DNA of 64,000 bases from Megalobrama amblycephala. Its lineage: Eukaryota; Chordata; Actinopteri; Cypriniformes; Xenocyprididae. The stretch spans positions 40,165,503-40,229,502 of the forward strand of contig NC_063049.1 of assembly GCF_018812025.1 (NCBI RefSeq), written 5' to 3'. The notes below the pieces were generated by a model, which searched no databases, was not told where the DNA came from, and worked only from the letters and a program-made list of their open reading frames with translations. Shown here in pieces: positions 21,700-33,600 of this stretch. The position numbers and the translations under genes were made by a program. Position 1 is the first letter of the stretch; every line of letters begins with the position of its first letter.

Positions 21700-22870
21700 A
21701 CCTTAACTTTTGTGGAGTTAACAAAGAGCCAACCACTGAATGTGTGGAAGCAGCACAGGTGCTTAGAATTGTAACTTTTTTTTTGTAACATTTGTCAATG
21801 GCTGTATCTGAAATCACATACTTCCCTACTACATATCTCTCTTTATTCCTTATACGACCTTCTAAGTCATAGAGCTGGAGCCTATCCCACTTTCCAGGCC
21901 AAAGTCAGGGGAAAGCACCCTGAAAAGATGGCCAGTACTATAGGCAAAAAACAATATGTGACAAAAGTAGTATGTCTGAACTCACAGTACTCATGAAAGA
22001 GTTGGCAAAAAGTACCCAGATTACCTACTTCTTAAGGCAAAATACTGGCTATGTCCGAAATCCCAAAACAATGACTTCACTTTTTGCCTACTCTTTCAGA
22101 CATACTTCTTTTGTCACGTACTGTTTATAGTAGGGAAGTATGCGATTTCGGATGCAGCCAATGTGTGCAAATGATGGACATTTTACTATCCCATGAGGCC
22201 ACAGGAGAGGATTTATGAATAGCAATGAAGAGACACAACTGATGCTAGTACAGTAGGTCATGTGATAAGGACAACATGGCAATACATTCATACATACATT
22301 CATACAATATAGAAAGTACTTTTCGGACGCAGCCAATGTGTTTGTCAAAATATTTTTTATGAATTAGGTGACCGCACCACCTACTGGTCAAAAAGCAACT
22401 GTAAATAATTATATTAATAAATAAATAATTCTAAATGTGGATTTTGGAAACTGCTTTGCCTAAAATTATCACCAGGGATGCGATGTACAATTAAATAATT
22501 GTAATGGATCTGCCGCTTCAGTGCTTGGCCCTGTAATTGCTGCTTGAGCCCAATATGAATTTGCAGATAAAATAAAGAACCATTTTTATTTTTATTAATG
22601 CAGTGGAAGAGATGACAACATCTACATCTACATGAGTGGTCTAGGAAACCAAGGCACGTTTGAGTTTCCTGAGAAGCAAGTAAGTATAAAGAGATTCAAG
22701 AGATTATCAGAATGGACATGATAAACAGTATATGGATGAGCGAAAATATTATGATATAAAAATGCTAGTTCTCTACTCTCAGTAGTGTAGTAACGTATGG
22801 AGCTTAGAGAATTCACTTTTAAACCAAGCAGCTTTCTGTCTACCAACATGAATATGATGCGCATCTATAT

Positions 22871-22941
<71 letters not shown>

Positions 22942-23349
22942 AAAAAAAATCACTCATACATTTATAAGAGTAGCTATAGATACACAATTGATAACTAAAA
23001 ATACAATTTTATCTTATTTATTTTTTATTATTTAATTATTTGCTTTTAATGGTTGTTTATAAGTGATAATCTTAAAAATGACTCTATTTACCCTGTAGGT
23101 ATGGATTTTAGAATTTACTCTGTAATTTTGATAAAAACGATAAATTCAAGATACGGATAAGGACATAGGAACTGTTGTGTTTAATCTGACAACCTGCTGA
23201 CTTCTAGACCATTAATTCAGTATGTTTTTGACAGCTTTATCCTGCTGATCTCATTGGAGCGCTCAAGAGCATGCATGATGGGGAAAAATTTGCAAAGGTG
23301 TGTACTCAGTAATGTTTACATCATTTTTTACACATTTTTACACATAATA

Positions 23350-23414
<65 letters not shown>

Positions 23415-24472
23415 CATATATACATACATACATGAGAGAGAGAGATTGTCTGTTTAATAATAAAAAATCATTTGCTGCTAAATGTCCAACTGTGACATTT
23501 CTGACAAACCTTTCCCTCTTCCACCTTACATACTTAACAAATCAAAATCTTAAATTCAGACCTTGTGACTCTTTTTGCTACTCTTCTATGTCTAGCAGGT
23601 CTATCTTACCCAACAGTCCCATCAGTAGGTCTGATGCTTTCCCAACAGTTACTGCAAAGCTTTTGAAAGGAGCAAAAACAACCCATAGTGATATAAAACA
23701 CAGTTTAAGTAAAGGGATTGAGTTGGCTGTATTTTTAAATATCTTAATATTTCCTCATCATGTACATGTGCTGCAGATGGTGATATACATGGACAGCAGT
23801 TATTCTGGAACAATGTTCAAAAACCTTCCCAAGGATTTAAATGGTAAGATGCTATATGAAAACCACAACTAATGGTCCTGCCTTATTTGTAACCAGAGTC
23901 ACACTGGATTTATTTGAAAGTTGCATGTCCAAAGTCCCTTTTCCAAAAAAGGTTCTGATCTGTTCTGAATCTGTCACACAGTCTTTGCGTTGACTTCATG
24001 TGATGAAAATATCGAAATCTGTCCCACTAATTTCGATGAAACCAGGGACGTCTTCCTCTCTGATAAATTCTCATCTACTTGGTTGAATTACCTTGATAAG
24101 GTATGTGTTTCCTGTCAACGAACTTTAAACTGCTTATGGCATTTATAGGTTAACACTCTGAACTAAGTAGAGCCACAAAGTAAACATGACAAGTGTGTGT
24201 ATTTGTCTTTATATTCACAGGCTGACTTTGAAACAGAAACATTCCATGATCTGGTAAAGACTAAACAATCTAAATATCTTAAAGAAAACCCTGCAGGACC
24301 CTGCCCCTGCCAGTTTGGAGACGCGGTATTAAAAATGATTTTTTTTTAATATAACTGGATATGAACACATATTCATAAGATCCATGAATGTTGTGCTCTT
24401 TCTGAATTGGTTTCTTTTTTCTTTCTTTAGGGAATCACTAATTGTCACCTCAGGGATTTTCTGCAAAACTGA
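20482..24472 (+). CDS. Legumain-like peptidase C13 family protein lacking both catalytic residues
   Basis: Ten coding exons, all with GT/AG borders and matching phases: 20482-20547, 20664-20761, 21349-21430, 21545-21615, 22604-22679, 23235-23297, 23777-23843, 23982-24100, 24221-24325 and 24431-24472; a non-coding exon lies at about 20065-20115. The product is 262 residues. The family fold is clear: [15 protein letters not shown] (residues 8-22), [19 protein letters not shown] (35-53), YLGVPKDY and LTPENFL. In legumain the catalytic His lies in a DHGSTG block; here the aligned block is SGLGNQG (117-123) with Leu119. The catalytic Cys block EACESG aligns with DSSYSG (158-163), giving Ser160. 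Human legumain has a signal peptide and a C-terminal prodomain; this protein starts directly at MSGKK and stops where the peptidase core ends. The start is fixed by the upstream acceptor and the conserved ATG in copy 2. It is probably a cytosolic pseudoenzyme; its role is unknown. Possible poly(A) signals are attaaa at 24592 and aataaa at 24742. Confidence 0.85.
20943..21137. mobile_element. hAT-type MITE in intron, 195 bp, with 8-bp target duplication
   Basis: It begins cagtagttctcaaccacatt and ends gtggttgagaaacactg, with long palindromic arms. The target duplication is tagtaaat (20935-20942 and 21138-21145). Copy 2 has the empty site ctatagtaaataat near 36730, so the insertion postdates the duplication. 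The 8-bp duplication and CAG..CTG ends fit hAT. Confidence 0.85.
21800..22160. mobile_element. Intronic MITE with ggctgtatctgaaat ends
   Basis: The left end ggctgtatctgaaatcacat is inverted at the right as gcgatttcggatgcagcc, about 20 bp with mismatches. Related sequence is found at 38410-38540 in copy 2, so it was probably present before the duplication. It lies between exons 5 and 6 of the legumain-like gene. Confidence 0.6.
22873..22938. repeat. TA dinucleotide array in intron 6
   Basis: About 66 bp of alternating TA. A second array of the same kind lies at 23349-23407 in the next intron. Copy 2 lacks both. Confidence 0.95.
23349..23407. repeat. TA dinucleotide array in intron 7
   Basis: About 58 bp of alternating TA, followed by tacatacata and a short GA run. 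Confidence 0.95.
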
Positions 24473-25289
24473 ACACCCAACAAGCTGTTCAAAAAAAACA
24501 ACCTGCTGAGGCTCATGCAGATGATAATAGTAATTAAGAGTCTCCTGATGAACTTTTGTGCTAGTTTCTTGTTCAGACTTATAGCTTTATGATTAAAATT
24601 AAATTGATTGCAAAATAGCAATCTGGTTTGGGGTTGATTTTTTTTCTTCTTCTTATATTCTTTTCTTCTCATATTCTTATGTTCACCAAGGCTGAATTTG
24701 TTAGGTCAAAAATAGAGCCTAAAACAGTAATATTGTGAAAAAATAAATAAATAAAACTAGGAAAAAGGTTAAAAGTCCAGTGATTGTGTGTTATTTTATT
24801 TATGTGCATGGATTTGACATATTCATTGGCTTACTGTGCATTTAGGGTCTCTATTTTAACAGTTTGCTCCCCATTAAAATTAAACCCATGGCCTTGGCAC
24901 TGCTACCAAGATCATGATATTTTAACTAGTCACAGTGAATGTTGTCTGTGAGTTGAGTGACAGCCATATAAAGTGCTTCTTATGGTCCAAGACACAAATC
25001 ACCTTATTTTAGCGCCACCTACTGTCGGACAGATATGTGTCTATGTGCCCGAGATAATGCACACATGATTTACAGACTCTAAATGACACACACATACACT
25101 ATTAAGGAGAAAAAACAAAGGGGGAAAAAAACAACGAAAGAACAATGTGTCACAGCCATCACTGACAGTATCCACACCTGACAACATCTGTGGGTTTAAG
25201 ACAAAAAATTGCTCAGTTGTTTTAAGAAATTTGAGACGGGACGGGAACAAAACATCAAAAACAATACTGACCAGTCCCATTTTAGTAAC

Positions 25290-25440
25290 TGTAACAGACA
25301 AGCTTTTACTTTAGGAAGCAAAGTGGGAAAGAGAAAGGGGGACAGGATAAGGAAAAGTCCACGAGCTTGGACTTGAACTCGGGTCGCACAACAGCACAAT
25401 ATGTCAGCGCGCTGCCTGACTTAAAAGATGCTGATTGAAT
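25290..25440 (-). repeat. tRNA-derived SINE-like segment
   Basis: Read on the minus strand, ggcagcgcgctgacatat is followed by gagttcaagtccaagct, which resembles a Pol III B box, and then ttatcctgtccccctttctc, a body seen in fish tRNA SINEs. A related tail, aaaggcaaaaatgcc, lies on the minus strand near 25540-25555. The segment recurs at 44590-44740 in copy 2. It does not form a tRNA gene. Confidence 0.4.
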
Positions 25441-25957
25441 TCTGTGTGAGAAAGGAGCTTAACCAGCATCAGTTCGATAAATATTAGAACCTCATTGTGT
25501 GGTTCTAATATTCAAGCTTCAGTTTAAAGATTTATTTTTTGGCATTTTTGCCTTTTATTATGACAGGACGGTATGTAGACAGGCAGCACAGATATATCCT
25601 TTGCTGACTTTGATATCCCACAATCCTGTGCTTTTCATTCTGTGACAGTTGAGCGAGAAAAATAAAGATGGTGTCTGAAAGTTGCAGTTGCTGGTCAGTT
25701 TGTGTGTAAATGTACTTTTTTAGACCAACGTTTTCCACTTCTGATATCATTTCTAGTGAGAAATTAGTATTGTAGTAATTAAATATTTGCCATTTTTATC
25801 AAAGCTCACTCTACTTTGCCGTAGATCATTAAACCGTTACGGTGCCTCAGAAGTCTGTCCGAAATCAATTTTGTCAGGTACCTTCATGTGTAAACGCTGC
25901 CTGCAAAGTCATTGCTCATAAGGTAGTGAGGCAACAAGTCAGCTGCTTAAGTTTTTG

Positions 25958-27094
25958 GATGGTGGGGGAGCCAATGTAGAGGGTGGGGGTGGGCATCATG
26001 ATGCCATTTCCTCGCACCACGCAGGGGAATCACTTTGTTTTGAGCGCAAATGCACTTTGTTTATTTCACGAAATGGCCTGAGGCCTTTGCACTACCTGGC
26101 TGTGACTGTTGTCAACGCCTTGGTGGAGGGCATGTTTAGCAGGGGGGTTCCCCAGAGTATCCATAGTGACCAAGGTAGAAACTTTGAGTCCAAGGTATTC
26201 TCTTCCATGTGTGAGCGGTTGGGAATCAATAAGACTGCACCACCCCACTCCACCCTCAAAGCGACGGGCTTGTGAAGCGATTCAACAGGACACCAGCTGA
26301 GCAGTTGTCCATCTTAACATCTACTCATCAACACGATTGGGACACCCATCTGCCGCTGGTCTTGATGGCATGTCGCTCTGCTATTCAGGACTCTACCTAC
26401 ATGCACTCCGGCCCTGCTTATGTTGGGTAGGGAGATTAGGCCCCCTGTAGAGTTGGCCTTTGGTCAGCCCCCGGATGCTCCACCTGTTCACGCGGGACCC
26501 GAATATGCGAGACAGCTCCAGGACCGCTTGGACTCCGCCCATGCATATGCCAGGAGGAAGCTGGTGACTGCTGGGATGCGTCAAAAGACAGCTTATGACC
26601 TGCATGCCCGGGGGCGGGACTTTGGGGTGGGAGAGCTAGTTTGGGTTTACAGCCCAGTGAGGAAGAGAGGGAGGTGCCCGAAACTGGACAGCCAATGGGT
26701 GGGACCATGCCCAATATTGGAAAAGCTGGGGGAGGTTGTATATCGGGTGCAGTTGCCTCCTCGGGGGCGCAAAGTGGTGCTGCATCGGGATAGGCTGGCC
26801 CCTTATAGGGGCACCACAACACCGAGGGCCAGCACAGTGCATCCTTCACAAAATGCTGAGACTCCAAGGGGTCAAAGGGGGTAACCGAATTAGCGGAAAT
26901 GGCCAGTAGTGGCCAGCAAGTGAAATTGTTACCTGACACCCCTCAGGGCGATCGATCGCAGGGCTCAGAAGAATCGGTACCTGAAGGTCAAGATCACACA
27001 CTCCTCAGGGGGCATCTGAAGAGAAGGAGGAGAACCCCAGTAAAATTTAGAGACTTTGTCCTCGGGGTCAAGGACTTCAGTAAGAGGGGGGTAG
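25958..27094 (+). pseudogene. Ty3/gypsy-type pol 3' end (integrase remnant)
   Basis: The + strand encodes an integrase core piece, HSDQGRNFESKVFSSM followed by ERLGINKTAPP, then after frameshifts a C-terminal region with ELVWVYSPVRKRGRCPKLD and GEVVYRVQLPPRGR, the chromodomain-like tail of Ty3/gypsy integrases. The frame is broken several times (for example near 26275 and 26420). A purine-rich tract (aagaggggggtag) ends exactly at the LTR start at 27095. The 5' part of the element is absent. Confidence 0.8.
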
Positions 27095-27415
27095 TGTAGC
27101 ATGTACTAAATGTTATTGTGCTGCAGATGACAAGGAGTTTAATGATTATGTTGCATTCTATTCATTTTTGTGTTGGGAACTGTTATCATTAAATGCATTA
27201 CCTGTTATTGGATGTTCGGGTTGAATATGCAAAGAGGCTCCACCCCTGGTGTGTGTGAGGGAAAGCGGGGAGAAGGGGGCAGAAGAGTGCCTCGCTGTTT
27301 CAAGTGCGGTTCTCTGTTAAAGTCGGGGTGTGTACGGCGTGGGTTGTGGCCTACAACAGCCCAAATAAACACCTCTTTTCAATAGCACGTCTCATTATTG
27401 TCTGAGAACGCTACA
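27095..27415 (+). mobile_element. 3' LTR of the gypsy-type element, 321 bp
   Basis: It begins tgtagcatgtacta and ends gagaacgctaca, so TGTAGC and GCTACA are inverted at the ends. A ccaaataaac polyadenylation-like signal is at 27361-27370. It directly follows a polypurine tract, as expected for a 3' LTR. No 5' partner is seen. Confidence 0.8.
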
Positions 27416-27419
27416 ATAC

Positions 27420-28293
27420 TAATGTTTACATGGAGAGACTATCATGCACTTTCCCAACATATCCTAAACTAACTTTTCTTCACGGAATAGTAAGAAAAGC
27501 CCTCTTTGTTCTGTTTACGGAACATTTTCATTATGGTGATTCGGAAAGAAAACGCGCTGGGTTTCTACTGTTGCTATAGTAACGAACGCATTTTGAACGC
27601 AAAATGTACGTGCATCTGATTGATAAACCGCACGCTCTTATGTCAGTGTTGTTAATGGTGTAGTTATTTCAGCAGTTTCCTCGCACATTCAGTTTAATGA
27701 CATTAAGTTCATAATTTAATTTATCATTCATTGAACTGTGCGTATGCATTTAGACACTTACATCATGTGTTTGCTCCATCCATGCAATAAATGCGCACCT
27801 TGAAACTGCTCAGGTAATGTCAATGAACCATTTCCGACGTTTCCACACAATAAAAGCATTTTATTTCAACAGTAGTGACCGTGCAATGACTTGGCAGCTT
27901 TATCGATGGCTTGAGCAGTTTGACTCAGGACTATTGCTGTCTTAATAGAGAACTGTCATATGCTCAGCAGTGGCCGTCCTGAGGGCTACGGACTGAGCGC
28001 GAGCAGAATTCAGTGAAAGGCGGAAAAGGGTGCAGTGAGTATCTGTGAATGAGAGCTGTGAGGGAAGGCGCAAAATGACGGCACACAATGTTTCCATCAC
28101 TGAAACTGTAATTTTGACCTTCAACTGTTTGGAGAGACCATTGAAGTCCACTATAAGGAGAATAATCCTGGAATGTTTTCATCAAAAACTTTAATTTCTT
28201 TTTGACTGAAGAAAGAAAGACATGAACATCTTGGATGACATGGGGGTGAGTAAATTATCAGGAAAATTTTATTTGAATGTGGACTAATCCTTT
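27420..28293. repeat. DNA transposon remnant with one arm of the 745-bp palindrome family
   Basis: The right part (28130-28293) matches the right arm at 51140-51309: gtccactataaggagaataa, tcctggaatgttttc, gacatgaacatcttggatga, catgggggtgagtaaat and ggactaatccttt next to TAA. The left part (27420-28100) has no gene I recognise. Confidence 0.6.
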
Positions 28294-28299
28294 AAACTT

Positions 28300-28675
28300 C
28301 GCCAGAGCGCGTACACACCTCACACACCAGATGCCGTGCGCTCGCTCAAGGACATAGTGGTGTATTAGAGGTTAAAAATTATATAAATACTGTTCGGTTT
28401 CTCGCACAAACTGATTGTTTCGTGTCTTTGGACATCAATGTGTCGTCACGAGCCGCAGGGTTTAATTTGGATTTGTCTGTGCATGTTTTTTTGACTCTTA
28501 TAAATTGTGTTACCATTGACATGCAATATACGACCAACAGACTGCAATGGTTGGAGTTAAAAATCATCGTTTGTGTTCTACTGAAGAAACAAAGTCACCT
28601 ACATCTTGGATACCCTGGGGGTAAGCAGATAAACATCAAATTTACATTTTTGGGTGAACTATCCCTTTAATCTTC
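28300..28675. repeat. Short DNA-transposon remnant ending in gggtgaactatcccttt
   Basis: The end carries ctacatcttggatacc, ctgggggtaagcag and gggtgaactatccctttaa, a common MITE terminus in fish. A similar end is at 51830-51930. The short frames in it are not genes. Confidence 0.45.
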
Positions 28676-28740
28676 ATCCAGCTGTTCCTGTTTAGTTCCC
28701 TCATTTGCTATGTGTGTATATATACTCCCTGTTCTGTTCA

Positions 28741-28945
28741 TTTGTCTACTCTTTTTAATACCTCATTAAATGGCTTGGCTGAACAAGCCATTCAGTCATT
28801 CAAAACTATGATAAAAAGGCAGGATAGGGAAGTGTGGTGTCCAAAGTGTCCAAGTGAACGTGTACTGTTCAGCTACAGGATCACAACACAGTCCACCACA
28901 GGAATAAGTCCAGCAGAAATGCTGTTGGGACATAAACTGACATAA
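28741..28945 (+). pseudogene. Gypsy-type integrase fragment
   Basis: The + strand encodes NGLAEQAIQSFKTMIKRQ and SYRITTQSTTGISPAEMLLG, the end of a Ty3/gypsy integrase core. It is about 65 codons with no flanking pol sequence. It belongs to another family member than the element at 25958-27415. Confidence 0.75.
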
Positions 28946-28959
28946 ATATAAACAAAAAT

Positions 28960-29940
28960 CACTTCCATTTTCTCATAATATACATTACACATCACCACAT
29001 TTTTCAGTGATTCACAAGCGACTCATCTGATACTTCAGTCTCTCTAAATCCCTCCATTCCGTGAGCCCACTCTGCTCTGATTGGTCAGATGGCCCAGTCT
29101 GTTGTGATTGGTCTACCGTGTGCAGCACATGCGGAATCTAAATGCCCTTTACCATAACTGATTCAGCTCCCGAAGTTTCCGGGGCTCAGCAATTGTACAC
29201 ACAGTAAAGACAGTAACAATGATGTTGATTTTACCATATCAATCTGATGGCAAGTCCGATGATGAAACATTGGAAGAACTAGTATTTATCCATCACAAGA
29301 ACGACTTGAGCACGAGTTTCTCAGTGAAACACTACTCAGTTTGATGTATATTATGAGATGTTGCAACATTTCCTCTACATCACCATTAACTAGTGTATGT
29401 CATCAAAAATAAATAAATAAATAAATAAATAAAGTACGTGTATATTTCTAATTTATTGCGGTGCACATGTGGGAACTGTATCATTTAACAGTAACAATAA
29501 TAGTGCTAACATTAACTGAGAACTAATGTTAATGACTGATGTAACTAAAGTTTGTAAAACCAATCTTGCTCCATCCTTTATTATTACTTAGAGTTGTAAG
29601 AATGACATACAATGGATTAATGGACACAATTTTAGGTAATAGTGAGCCACAGCGGATTTACAAAAATATTTCAGTAAGACAGTAATAATGTGATTTAGCC
29701 AGTTAGCTGGAGACATATAAAACACAAAACTATGTATTTTGAACACCCGGTAGACAATATATACAGTAATAATTAATCGTACTTACAGGCTGTGAGGAGC
29801 AAGTTGGTCCAAATAAAGTCAGAATGGTCCTATCTTTAATGAATAAGCGTTTTGTAAATCCCATTTAGACCACATGGAGATTTGAGAAGCAATCGTGAAA
29901 ATGTTATTATGCTGTTGTATTGCTGTGGTAATTTAAACCA
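28960..29940 (+). repeat. Remnant related to the TTAA (Kolobok-like) elements
   Basis: It shares gctctgattggtcaga and the leader exon style (ATG at 29221, MLILPYQSDGKSDDE) with 38581-39760, and tgaggagcaagttggtccaa near 29795 with 39658. The ends are not preserved. An AAAT tetranucleotide run lies at 29405-29433. Confidence 0.5.
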
Positions 29941-30639
29941 CTGACTTCACAAGATCTTAATTAGCTTATTCAGGTGTGCTTTATCAGGGTTAGAGCTAAA
30001 CTTTGCAGGTAGGTAGCCCTGGTTTAGAGTTTGGGATAGAATATACAGTTTGTACAGTATAAAAACATTTTTTGTACGTGTGTGACACACACATAACAGA
30101 CAGTTTCTATATGTGTATTGCTCAAGTGATCTTTGTCTTGCCTGCATGTTCACACACTTCTGACTCCCATATGTTTGCATTCCTTTTTCATGTAATCTGT
30201 CGAGTAATCTCCAAAGAAAGATAAGAATTTCAGGGAAAAGATGAAAAACACTGAAGTCTCTGAAGTACATTTAATGACACTGAATCAAAGTCATTTTGGT
30301 ATTAATTTATTTTTTATTTTAAAAACTCTTAAAAACTTATTAAACTCTACAGAGAATACCACAAATGCTATTTTCAAATGTTTAAACATTTTAATTTGCT
30401 TTAGTACAATACACAAAATCAAGTGTTAATTTCGTTATTTTGAAAGTATTTTATTTGGACATAATCTTCCTTTAAATGAATTTTCTGCAGAGCAGCTAAA
30501 TGAAGGTCAAATGAATTAAAATGAATGAGAAGCAAATGAAATGTATTTTTCCTCTCAAATCCTGAAAAACAAATGCTTCTTTCTTTAATCTATAAATAGA
30601 AACTTCACCAAAAAGATAATTATCTGTAAGACGAACCTG

Positions 30640-30987
30640 GGCCACATCGCAGGCCTAGAAGCCTGATGCTGAGCTGCTGGCTCACGGGACCAAGGCAACG
30701 ACGGGCACTCAGATGACCGGGGTGACGATGGGGCGAGATGGGGATGGGGACAACAGGGGACGACAGGGAGGTCGGAGGAAGGGAGGAGCCCGATGATGCT
30801 GTAGGGGTGCAGGGTTCAGACGCAGCTGGAACCCCAGATGTCCATAGCGGAAGCTGGGCGTCAACCACCCGAGGCCAACCTGGAGAGGCAAGTGAGCCCA
30901 GCGGAGCATCCAGACAGACAGGGCGTGGAGACGATAAGGGAGCGGTGAGCCAAGGCGGTTGTGGGAACATGACTATCGCGGTGTTAA
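30640..30987. repeat. GC-rich repeat, left part (continues at 32506-33180)
   Basis: Locally GC-rich sequence with many gatggggat and gaggacgac-like words. A Pro/Ser-rich minus frame of about 116 codons exists but has no recognisable domain. The element is split by the TTAA-flanked insertion at 30988-32501; the right part (32506-33180) continues GC-rich with a frame of similar low-information content on each strand. It is possibly part of an old retroelement; I cannot name it. Confidence 0.4.
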
Positions 30988-32501
30988 CCCTCTGGAGTCT
31001 GAGGCTGATTTGGGGCCTGGAGAAGTTTTGACATGCCCTGACATTTGTGCTTTTTTCAAGTTGTTCATAAACATATTAATGACACAAGTGTCATTACACT
31101 GTATTCAGCACAAACTAGGCTACAATAATATGTGAGGAACATGTATGTACATGTTTGTGTTTTTGAAGGAATAACATTTATGCGTGGTTATTGAAAAAAC
31201 AAAAAACTTAAGTCACTAAAATAAGGCCAAAAAATATATTAAATCTGTGTTCACAAGACTTCTGGGTATTGGAGGTTGTAGACTAGAGTTTTTGCTTCAA
31301 AATTATGTAAAAATTATCCTGCCTACTCGTTCATATAAAACAATATATTGATTTCGTTTTTGTAAGACACTTTTTTTCAAGAAACACAGTATGCGTGGAG
31401 GCGTGAATCGTAATGAATAATAGGTGATTCACACCTGAGAAGACAAAAGAATCGCATAAAGACCTGTAATGACCTGCATAATAATGAGGCCTTTCAGTCA
31501 GGTAGGCTGTGAAAAAACCCTCTGTGATCATGTCTCAAGCTCATCATGGTGTATATCAAACATACAGAAAAAACAGCAATACTGTGGAAATATTATTACA
31601 ATTTAATATAATGGTATTCTATTATATACTTTAAAATATAATGTATTTCTGTGATGCAAAGTGTCTGAACAATTGTGTTACCTCTGTGGCATTTCATAAA
31701 GGCTTTTAGCTTAAAAGCATGCACATTTGGAGAAATATTGATGGATTCTCATATTTTTATGTCAATTTTCTATACAGAGGAGTAATATTTATTTAATATT
31801 CATTATCATCACTGTGAGCGCTGGATACTGTGTTTTCAATTCATACTTGCAGCCGGAGGGCGCTCTGTGCACATTTAGTCCACAAATTAATCTAAAGAAG
31901 AACAGGCCATGTGACATTCCAGGAACTAACGGCATGTCTTCCAGAGGTCTCTAACCATGGCTTTAACATACAGATAAACACTTTTGAAGATAATAAATAC
32001 ACGATTGCGACGATGTATACATGTATTGCCTCAGAATTTGCGTCTGAATAGTGCTTGCTTCGTGGGCGTGGCCGCATTAGCGGATAATGAGCTGAATCAC
32101 AAGCGTCCGACATGTGTCTCTTTTCATACAGATTACATAAACAGAATTTTTGTTTTCAATTTGACTTACTCAATTTGAAACCTGACATTTCAACGTTTCT
32201 TTAGACATAAGTCTAATTTTTTGTGATTAGTATTCACTAAGTTACAGTTCATTTTCTGAGAACTATCAGATTGGACTTCGTTCAGAAAGAGATGACAGAT
32301 CACGCATCATGTTAGTTTTATTTTGCAAAAAGCACAACATTTTGTCTTTACTCTGAGTGTACACAAATAAAAGAAGATATTCTATAGTTTCAATTAATAT
32401 ATTACTTATGTCTCTATATGACAAAAAAATGACAGAGTATTTTAAGTCTGTTTTGCTGCAATGTGAAAAACATTGCCGGCGCGTTTCCTGACTCCAGAGA
32501 G
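30988..32501. mobile_element. piggyBac-like non-autonomous element, 1514 bp, TTAA duplication
   Basis: The ends are ccctctggagtctgagg and cctgactccagagag, inverted with two mismatches, each flanked by TTAA (30984-30987 and 32502-32505). Ends starting CCC next to TTAA fit piggyBac. No transposase is found inside; the interior is AT-rich. Confidence 0.7.
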
Positions 32502-33199
32502 TTAAGGTCTAGGCTTGCTTACCTTGGTTCTCATGGCTAAGCCCACTCCCCTATGCCCCGATCTAGCATTCTCTTTGGTGGCCATCAGAAGCGCTACTTC
32601 GGCGAATGGACTGGGCGACCCGAGGATTACAGCCAGGGCTTCCCCACGAGGCAATCTCCATGGGCCCCTCACCCCTCATACACATCGCAACCTGTGGTGC
32701 TTCCATGGGCAACCAGCTGTTTCCTTTAGTGTGCCCACTGATGATCAGATGTTGAGAGGGGGGACGGGTGGAGAATCTTTTGTTTCCTTTTGTTTCTGTT
32801 CCGCCAGCTGGCTCCTCAATGCCCATGTGTGCATGTTGTACGTCACATGACTTTCTTACCTGTACCTTTGTCCAACCTCGGATGTGACCAGCACGCAATC
32901 ACAGAGGTGGAGCAAATGGAGATGAGACAATACACAAGTCGAGTACATACAATTACCAAAACTCACCAGATACACATATTCACTATACACATAAAGAATT
33001 AGGCTAAGACACAAAACAAAGTTTCACAGCGTCTCGGGCCTCGCGAGAGGCATATATTCTCCACTTTTATGCCACGGGGAACCTATCGGATTAGAAAGCT
33101 GGTCAATGATGTCACAGGAACACGGGGAACAGGCGTGGGCCAATAGGGTGTGACTAGGAAAGTGAAAGTAAAAAGGAAAGACTCGGGGAAAGAGAGAAA

Positions 33200-33600
33200 A
33201 AAAAAAAAAAAGATATTAACAACTCAAGGACCCAACAATGTTTTATTAAAGAACATTTTGATTGCAGAAACCTGTTTGAACCTTATTCATCATCTTCACC
33301 TGAATCAGATTGTGACAGTACTATATGTACTAAATCCACAGTACAAAATCCTGATGGAAATCCTCACAGACACAATTTCTTTCTAAGAAGGCACACAGTT
33401 GTGAGGATACTGCCTTTTTTAGTATTTTTGATTGAAAAGGGAGATTTGAGATATATGACTTCTGGAAACATCTCTTTCAGTAACTTAGTCTGAATAGGGT
33501 CTAACAAACATGCTGTTGATTTTAAAGATTAACAAGTTTGGACAATTCTTCCTCTCCTATAGAAAAGAGTTAAAAGAACGAAGAACAAAATATTCCTCAG
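33200..33600. other. Non-coding stretch, no recognised gene
   Basis: It starts with a poly(A) run at 33188-33202. The sequence aacctgtttgaaccttattc near 33270 resembles part of the 3' flank of copy 2 weakly. I see no gene. Confidence 0.3.

Larger units (their letters stand above)
14780..25958. repeat. Segmental duplication, copy 1 (intact legumain-like gene)
   Basis: Many blocks here recur in order in 30300-48624: the start at 14790-14865 (tattttcaaatgtttaaaca) matches 30360-30395; promoter, exons and introns of the legumain-like gene match; the 3' flank to 25958 (cagctgcttaag) matches up to 48624. The upstream flank is rearranged between the copies. Different TE insertions account for the length difference. 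The span from 16230 to 17370 is AT-rich with no recognised gene. Confidence 0.85.

Noticed and set aside
23254..23872. Frames running through introns of the legumain-like gene
   Set aside because: They include one exon each plus intron or TA-array sequence; the spliced model accounts for them.
25360..25440. tRNA gene
   Set aside because: Only a B-box-like motif is recognisable; no cloverleaf can be drawn, and the body matches a SINE type.
30620..30970. Pro/Ser-rich 116-codon minus-strand frame
   Set aside because: Low complexity in a GC-rich repeat, with overlapping frames on both strands and no domain.
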